Assembly: GCA_913020275.1 (NCBI GenBank)
Contig: CAJWBV010000019.1
Coordinates: 1 to 9,502 of the forward strand
Length of the DNA stretch: 9,502 bases
DNA from: an uncultured Rhodobiaceae bacterium
Lineage (GTDB): Bacteria > Pseudomonadota > Alphaproteobacteria > RS24
Direction: 5' to 3'
Made by a program: the position numbers and the translations under genes. Positions 6,902 through 9,502 of this stretch are shown here, piece after piece. Numbering within the stretch: position 1 is the first letter of the stretch; every line of letters starts with the position of its first letter. The notes under the pieces are model-generated. The model ran no database searches, had not been told where the DNA came from, and was given only the letters and a program-made list of their open reading frames with translations.

Positions 6902-7389
6902 GTCCCGGACACCGTGCGTTTTTCAAGCAACGATACTTTGGCATCCATGCTTCCGTCCTTGGTGGCATTGCAAAATTCTTGCGTCAGCCCGTGCACGATA
7001 ATCTCGTTTCGGTCTTCGTCGACCTGTACTGAAACCGTACCAGGCGTCAGCGTGATGAAATTGGCATGTGTCACCAGCCCTGCCGCCGTGTGCTGGCCGG
7101 CCAGAACAGTGACCAGTTGGGGCGCGGCTTTGGACGGCGCAATAATGACGCGAATGACACCCAGATTGGATTTCAGAATTTCCCAAATGATCCATAGCGT
7201 CACTCGTGGCAGACGAAAAAGAATGCCTATGGGCAGACCTTCTTCATCCAGCACATTCATGCGCTTGGCCAATAGCGAAACCCCCAATGCACTCAACGCT
7301 CCCAGCGCCAGCAATAGGGGCGTATAATGTCCTGAAAGCGCCAGCCACAGGCCAAACATTAAAATTGTGGATACGTAAACAGATCTCAT
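6898..7389 (-). CDS. mnhE: Mrp-type antiporter subunit E, first gene of the antiporter operon
   Basis: This 163-residue protein fits MrpE: two or three hydrophobic segments in the first 85 residues (about 4-18, 22-40, 60-83), then a cytoplasmic domain with the hallmark NFITLTPGTVSVQVDED (110-126). The helix LPRVTLWIIWEILKSNLGV (60-78) is also characteristic. The gene begins 46 bp after the dehydrogenase stop and is the only gene of the antiporter set that does not overlap its upstream neighbour, so it heads the operon. Only a weak GAG lies 8 nt before the ATG. MrpE is needed for assembly or full activity of Mrp complexes in studied bacteria, and it corresponds to MbhA in archaeal hydrogenases. 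Confidence 0.94.
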   Translation of the reverse strand: MRSVYVSTILMFGLWLALSGHYTPLLLALGALSALGVSLLAKRMNVLDEEGLPIGILFRLPRVTLWIIWEILKSNLGVIRVIIAPSKAAPQLVTVLAGQHTAAGLVTHANFITLTPGTVSVQVDEDRNEIIVHGLTQEFCNATKDGSMDAKVSLLEKRTVSGT

Positions 7390-7401
7390 TGCGAATACTC
7401 G

Positions 7402-7426
7402 AAAAGGGCGGGGAGCTATCCCTGCC
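7402..7426 (-). terminator. Candidate weak intrinsic terminator or attenuator between dehydrogenase and mnhE
   Basis: In the minus-strand transcript GGCAGGG pairs with CCCCGCC (7 positions, one A·C mismatch) around a 6-nt ATAGCT loop, followed by C and UUUU. The T-run is short, so termination would be partial at best. It is the only such structure between the two gene groups. Confidence 0.35.
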
Positions 7427-7435
7427 TCGGCAAGC

Positions 7436-8347
7436 CTATTCGTTATTAGCGGCCTGAATCAGTTCGAAGAAACGGCGTGTTTGTTCGCCACCTTGGAACA
7501 GGGCTTCGGCCTGATCGTCCAGTTTTGAAATTTGTTCCCAATTTTCAGCAACATCTTCGGCTGTCGGAGCAGTGCCAAGATACATGCCGCGCGTTTCAAC
7601 GATCTGCGCCGCCGCATAGGCGCCTGCCCCGGCGCAAATGATTTTGCCGGTTGGGGCCTGCTCGGAACACATGAACACAACCGCCGGCGTCACCTGTTCG
7701 GGAGCCAGCGCCTCTTCCATTTCCGGCGGCATGAGATTTGAGGTCATGCGTGTCCAGGCAACGGGGGCCAGCGCGTTGATGTGGATATTGTCTTTCTGGC
7801 CTTCAAGTTTCAGCGTGTTGATGAAACCGACAACGCCCAGCTTGGCCGCGCCATAATTTGACTGGCCGAAGTTTCCGTAAAGGCCTGATGATGAAGAGGT
7901 AACCATAATACGGCCATACCCCTGTTCCTTCATGATCGGCCAAACGGCTTTGGTCGGCTTCATGGTGCCGAACAAATGCACATCAACTACGAAGTCAAAA
8001 TCCGCAATTTCCATTTTTGCAAAGCTTTTGTCGCGCAAAACGCCGGCATTATTGACCAGAACGTCAATGCGGCCATAAGCGTCCATGGTTTGTTGAACCA
8101 TATTGGCAACGCCGGCATCATCGGTGACTGAAGAACCGTTTGAAATGGCTTCGCCGCCGGCGGTTTTGATTTCCTCGACAACTTTATCCGCTGCTTCAGA
8201 TGAACCGCCGGAACCGTCGACAGCGCCGCCCAAATCATTAACGACGACTTTCGCGCCACGCCGCGCAAACTCCAGCGCGTGGCATCGACCTAAGCCCCCG
8301 CCTGCTCCGGTTACGATAACAACTTTTCCGTTGTAGTCCAAAGTCAT
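7436..8347 (-). CDS. Short-chain dehydrogenase/reductase, HSD17B4/MFE-2 dehydrogenase-like
   Basis: This 303-residue NAD(P)-dependent oxidoreductase has a complete classical SDR fold: the nucleotide-binding motif TGAGGGLG (13-20), NDLGG (37-41), NNAG (99-102), a catalytic serine in SSSSG (151-155), and the catalytic pair Y165 and K169 in SNYGAAKLG. The N-terminus (GxGGGLGR with NDLGG and a Gly/Ser-rich stretch) and VHLFGT (123-128), where a His takes the position usually held by Asn, match the 3-hydroxyacyl-CoA dehydrogenase domain of multifunctional enzyme type 2. Hydroxyacyl-CoA or steroid-like substrates are therefore plausible but not proven. A C-terminal extension of about 55-60 residues (WEQISKLDD region) is usual in this group; no hydratase or SCP2 domain is fused. 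AAGGAG lies 7 nt before the ATG. The stop is TAG, unlike the TGA used by the antiporter genes. Confidence 0.9.
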   Translation of the reverse strand: MTLDYNGKVVIVTGAGGGLGRCHALEFARRGAKVVVNDLGGAVDGSGGSSEAADKVVEEIKTAGGEAISNGSSVTDDAGVANMVQQTMDAYGRIDVLVNNAGVLRDKSFAKMEIADFDFVVDVHLFGTMKPTKAVWPIMKEQGYGRIMVTSSSSGLYGNFGQSNYGAAKLGVVGFINTLKLEGQKDNIHINALAPVAWTRMTSNLMPPEMEEALAPEQVTPAVVFMCSEQAPTGKIICAGAGAYAAAQIVETRGMYLGTAPTAEDVAENWEQISKLDDQAEALFQGGEQTRRFFELIQAANNE

Positions 8348-8354
8348 CCCTAAA

Positions 8355-8360
8355 CTCCTT
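8355..8360 (-). promoter_or_regulatory. Ribosome binding site of the short-chain dehydrogenase
   Basis: AAGGAG on the minus strand, 7 nt before the ATG at 8347. It is a strong match at good spacing and confirms the start. Confidence 0.75.
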
Positions 8361-8433
8361 ATTTATTCAGCTATGGAGATGTTGTGCATGAAGGAGGCTG
8401 GTTGGTCAAGATGGTTGAAGCCCAACCGATCTG

Positions 8434-8462
8434 TATGCCCGCCCGCTTTCGACCGGTGTCAA
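8434..8462 (-). promoter_or_regulatory. Candidate sigma-70 promoter upstream of the dehydrogenase
   Basis: The 183-bp spacer between the two metabolic genes contains a perfect TTGACA (8462-8457 read on the minus strand). At 17 nt spacing the -10 position reads GGCATA, a poor match; TACAGAT further on fits better but at 21 nt spacing. Transcription would begin about 80 nt before the dehydrogenase ATG. The call rests mainly on the -35 element. Nothing else is evident in the spacer. Confidence 0.35.
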
Positions 8463-8530
8463 CACAAGTTGCAAGGGATTGGCTTTCCCGGCTCGGAAAC
8501 TGGCGATGTATGGTAGCAGATAATATTGCT

Positions 8531-9502
8531 TCATTCGGCGGCTTCAGCGGACCGATTGAGACCGGCCGCCCTGCTCATCAGCGTGTATGAGTTTTTGCGG
8601 ATGGCAGCATCAGGGATCAGGGTCAGCAGGAAAAATTCGTCAATGCCATGTTCCTTGCGGAACGTATCGAGCCGCTCCAGCACTTGCGGGGCAGTTCCCG
8701 CCAAACCTCGCTGGGCAATCAAGTCGATTTGCGCGGCCTCGTCATCTGTCGCCTGGTAAGCCTCCGCTTCAGCCAAAGTGGGTAGGCGACCTGCGCGGTT
8801 TTGAAACAGTTGCGCGACCCAAATGTCACGTGGTTTTGAAAAATGCTTAGCTTCTTCCTCGCTGTCGGCTGCTATTGCCGAAACCGCCATCATCACGCGC
8901 GGCGCATCCAAAAAACGTGATGGTCGGAAATGCTTGCGATAGGCACGCAAAGCTGTCTCCACATTATCTGGGTTAATGAAATGTGCATAAACATAAGGCA
9001 GGCCGAATTGTGCAGCATGGTAAGCGCCATCACCACCTGAACCCAACATGTACATCGGCACCATGTGCTCGCCTAGAGGCTGGGCGCGAATGCCCTGATA
9101 GGGATGCGCGTCGGGAAATCCGCCGGCCTCGCCCGTCAGCCCTGCCGCGTCTTCAAGAAACTGGATCAGCATTTCCACCTGTTGCGGGAAAACTTCCGCG
9201 GGCCACGCCTTTGGGCCGGCTTGCAGGGCTGCTGCCGTGCGCGCATCACCGCCGGGCGCGCGGCCAAGCCCCAAATCAATGCGCTTGGGAGCCAGCGTTT
9301 CCAGCATGCGGAAAACTTCAGCGACTTTCATCGGGCTGTAATGCGGCAACATAATGCCACCCGACCCGACCCGTAAATGTTGCGTTCGGGCGGCAATATG
9401 CCCGATCAGAATTTCGGGCGCGGCACCGGCAAAGGCTGATGTGTTGTGGTGTTCGGCCAGCCAAAATCGCCGATAGCCCAGCGTGTCAGTGTGCTCGGCC
9501 AG
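8531..9502 (-). CDS. Luciferase-like flavin-dependent monooxygenase, partial (N-terminus beyond window)
   Basis: The reading frame is open from the window edge to the TGA at 8531, giving 323 visible residues; the start lies beyond 9502. It belongs to the bacterial-luciferase-like (LLM class) oxidoreductases, which use reduced flavin and oxygen on varied substrates. Visible landmarks are FWLAEHHN (13-20), VGSGGIMLPHYSP (45-57), APKRIDLGLGRAPGGD (71-86) and a C-terminal half with YVYAHFINPDN. This wording is that of 'luciferase family oxidoreductase, group 1' (YhbW-like) proteins of about 330-350 residues, so some 20-30 N-terminal residues are missing. An internal ATG at 9352 is not the start, because conserved sequence continues upstream of it. 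The substrate cannot be read from sequence. It is followed by a 183-bp spacer and so is probably transcribed separately from the dehydrogenase. Confidence 0.88.
   Translation of the reverse strand: MAEHTDTLGYRRFWLAEHHNTSAFAGAAPEILIGHIAARTQHLRVGSGGIMLPHYSPMKVAEVFRMLETLAPKRIDLGLGRAPGGDARTAAALQAGPKAWPAEVFPQQVEMLIQFLEDAAGLTGEAGGFPDAHPYQGIRAQPLGEHMVPMYMLGSGGDGAYHAAQFGLPYVYAHFINPDNVETALRAYRKHFRPSRFLDAPRVMMAVSAIAADSEEEAKHFSKPRDIWVAQLFQNRAGRLPTLAEAEAYQATDDEAAQIDLIAQRGLAGTAPQVLERLDTFRKEHGIDEFFLLTLIPDAAIRKNSYTLMSRAAGLNRSAEAAE

Noticed and set aside
1..7389. Interpreting the cluster as complex I (nuo) or a hydrogenase
   Set aside because: MrpE, MrpF, MrpG and MrpB signatures are clear, and no NuoH, iron-sulfur or hydrogenase subunit is present in the window; a link could only be shown by genes outside it.
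8399..8427. GGTTGG...CCAACC inverted repeat in the 183-bp spacer
   Set aside because: Six pairs around a 17-nt loop with no T-run; could be an operator half-site pair but nothing supports it.
8484..8499. Hairpin TTTCC/GGAAA after the luciferase-like gene
   Set aside because: Only five pairs, AT-containing, and no T-run follows in either direction; not enough for a terminator call.
8531..9352. Starting the luciferase-like gene at the ATG at 9352
   Set aside because: The 50 codons before it, up to the window edge, encode the conserved LLM sequence (FWLAEHHN, VGSGGI), so that ATG is internal.

Overview
Every gene in this window lies on the minus strand, so transcription runs from base 9502 towards base 1. 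The DNA is moderately GC-rich, genes are tightly packed, and the protein sequences look proteobacterial. An alphaproteobacterium (Rhizobiales or Rhodobiaceae-like) is my best guess, but no rRNA or marker gene confirms it.

Right part (about 7436-9502): the 3' portion of a luciferase-like flavin-dependent oxidoreductase gene, whose start lies beyond the window, then a 183-bp spacer with a candidate promoter, then a short-chain dehydrogenase/reductase resembling the dehydrogenase domain of peroxisomal multifunctional enzyme type 2. These look like ordinary metabolic genes. A short hairpin followed by a T-run separates them from what follows.

Left part (1-7389): nine consecutive genes, each overlapping the next, encode a multisubunit cation/proton antiporter of the Mrp (Mnh/Pha) superfamily related to complex I. 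In transcription order they are MrpE, MrpF, MrpG, a standalone MbhD+MbhE protein (equivalent to the C-terminal part of MrpA), MrpB, MrpC, MrpD, a second NuoL/MrpA-N-like antiporter subunit, a small two-helix membrane protein of unknown function, and a third, divergent MrpD-like antiporter subunit that runs off the left edge. That is ten proteins if the truncated last one is counted. There is no full-length MrpA. The order E-F-G-(MbhD/E)-B-C-D is that of the archaeal Mbh/Mbs membrane module rather than the classical bacterial mrpABCDEFG.

The predicted complex has three proton-channel-type subunits, each keeping the TM5 glutamate and the TM7/TM8 lysines, plus the small E, F, G, B and C subunits. 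It probably exchanges Na+ or K+ for H+ across the cytoplasmic membrane, or serves as the membrane arm of a larger complex whose other genes lie left of base 1. The near-continuous stop/start overlaps suggest translational coupling. No RNA genes, mobile elements or CRISPR arrays were seen.
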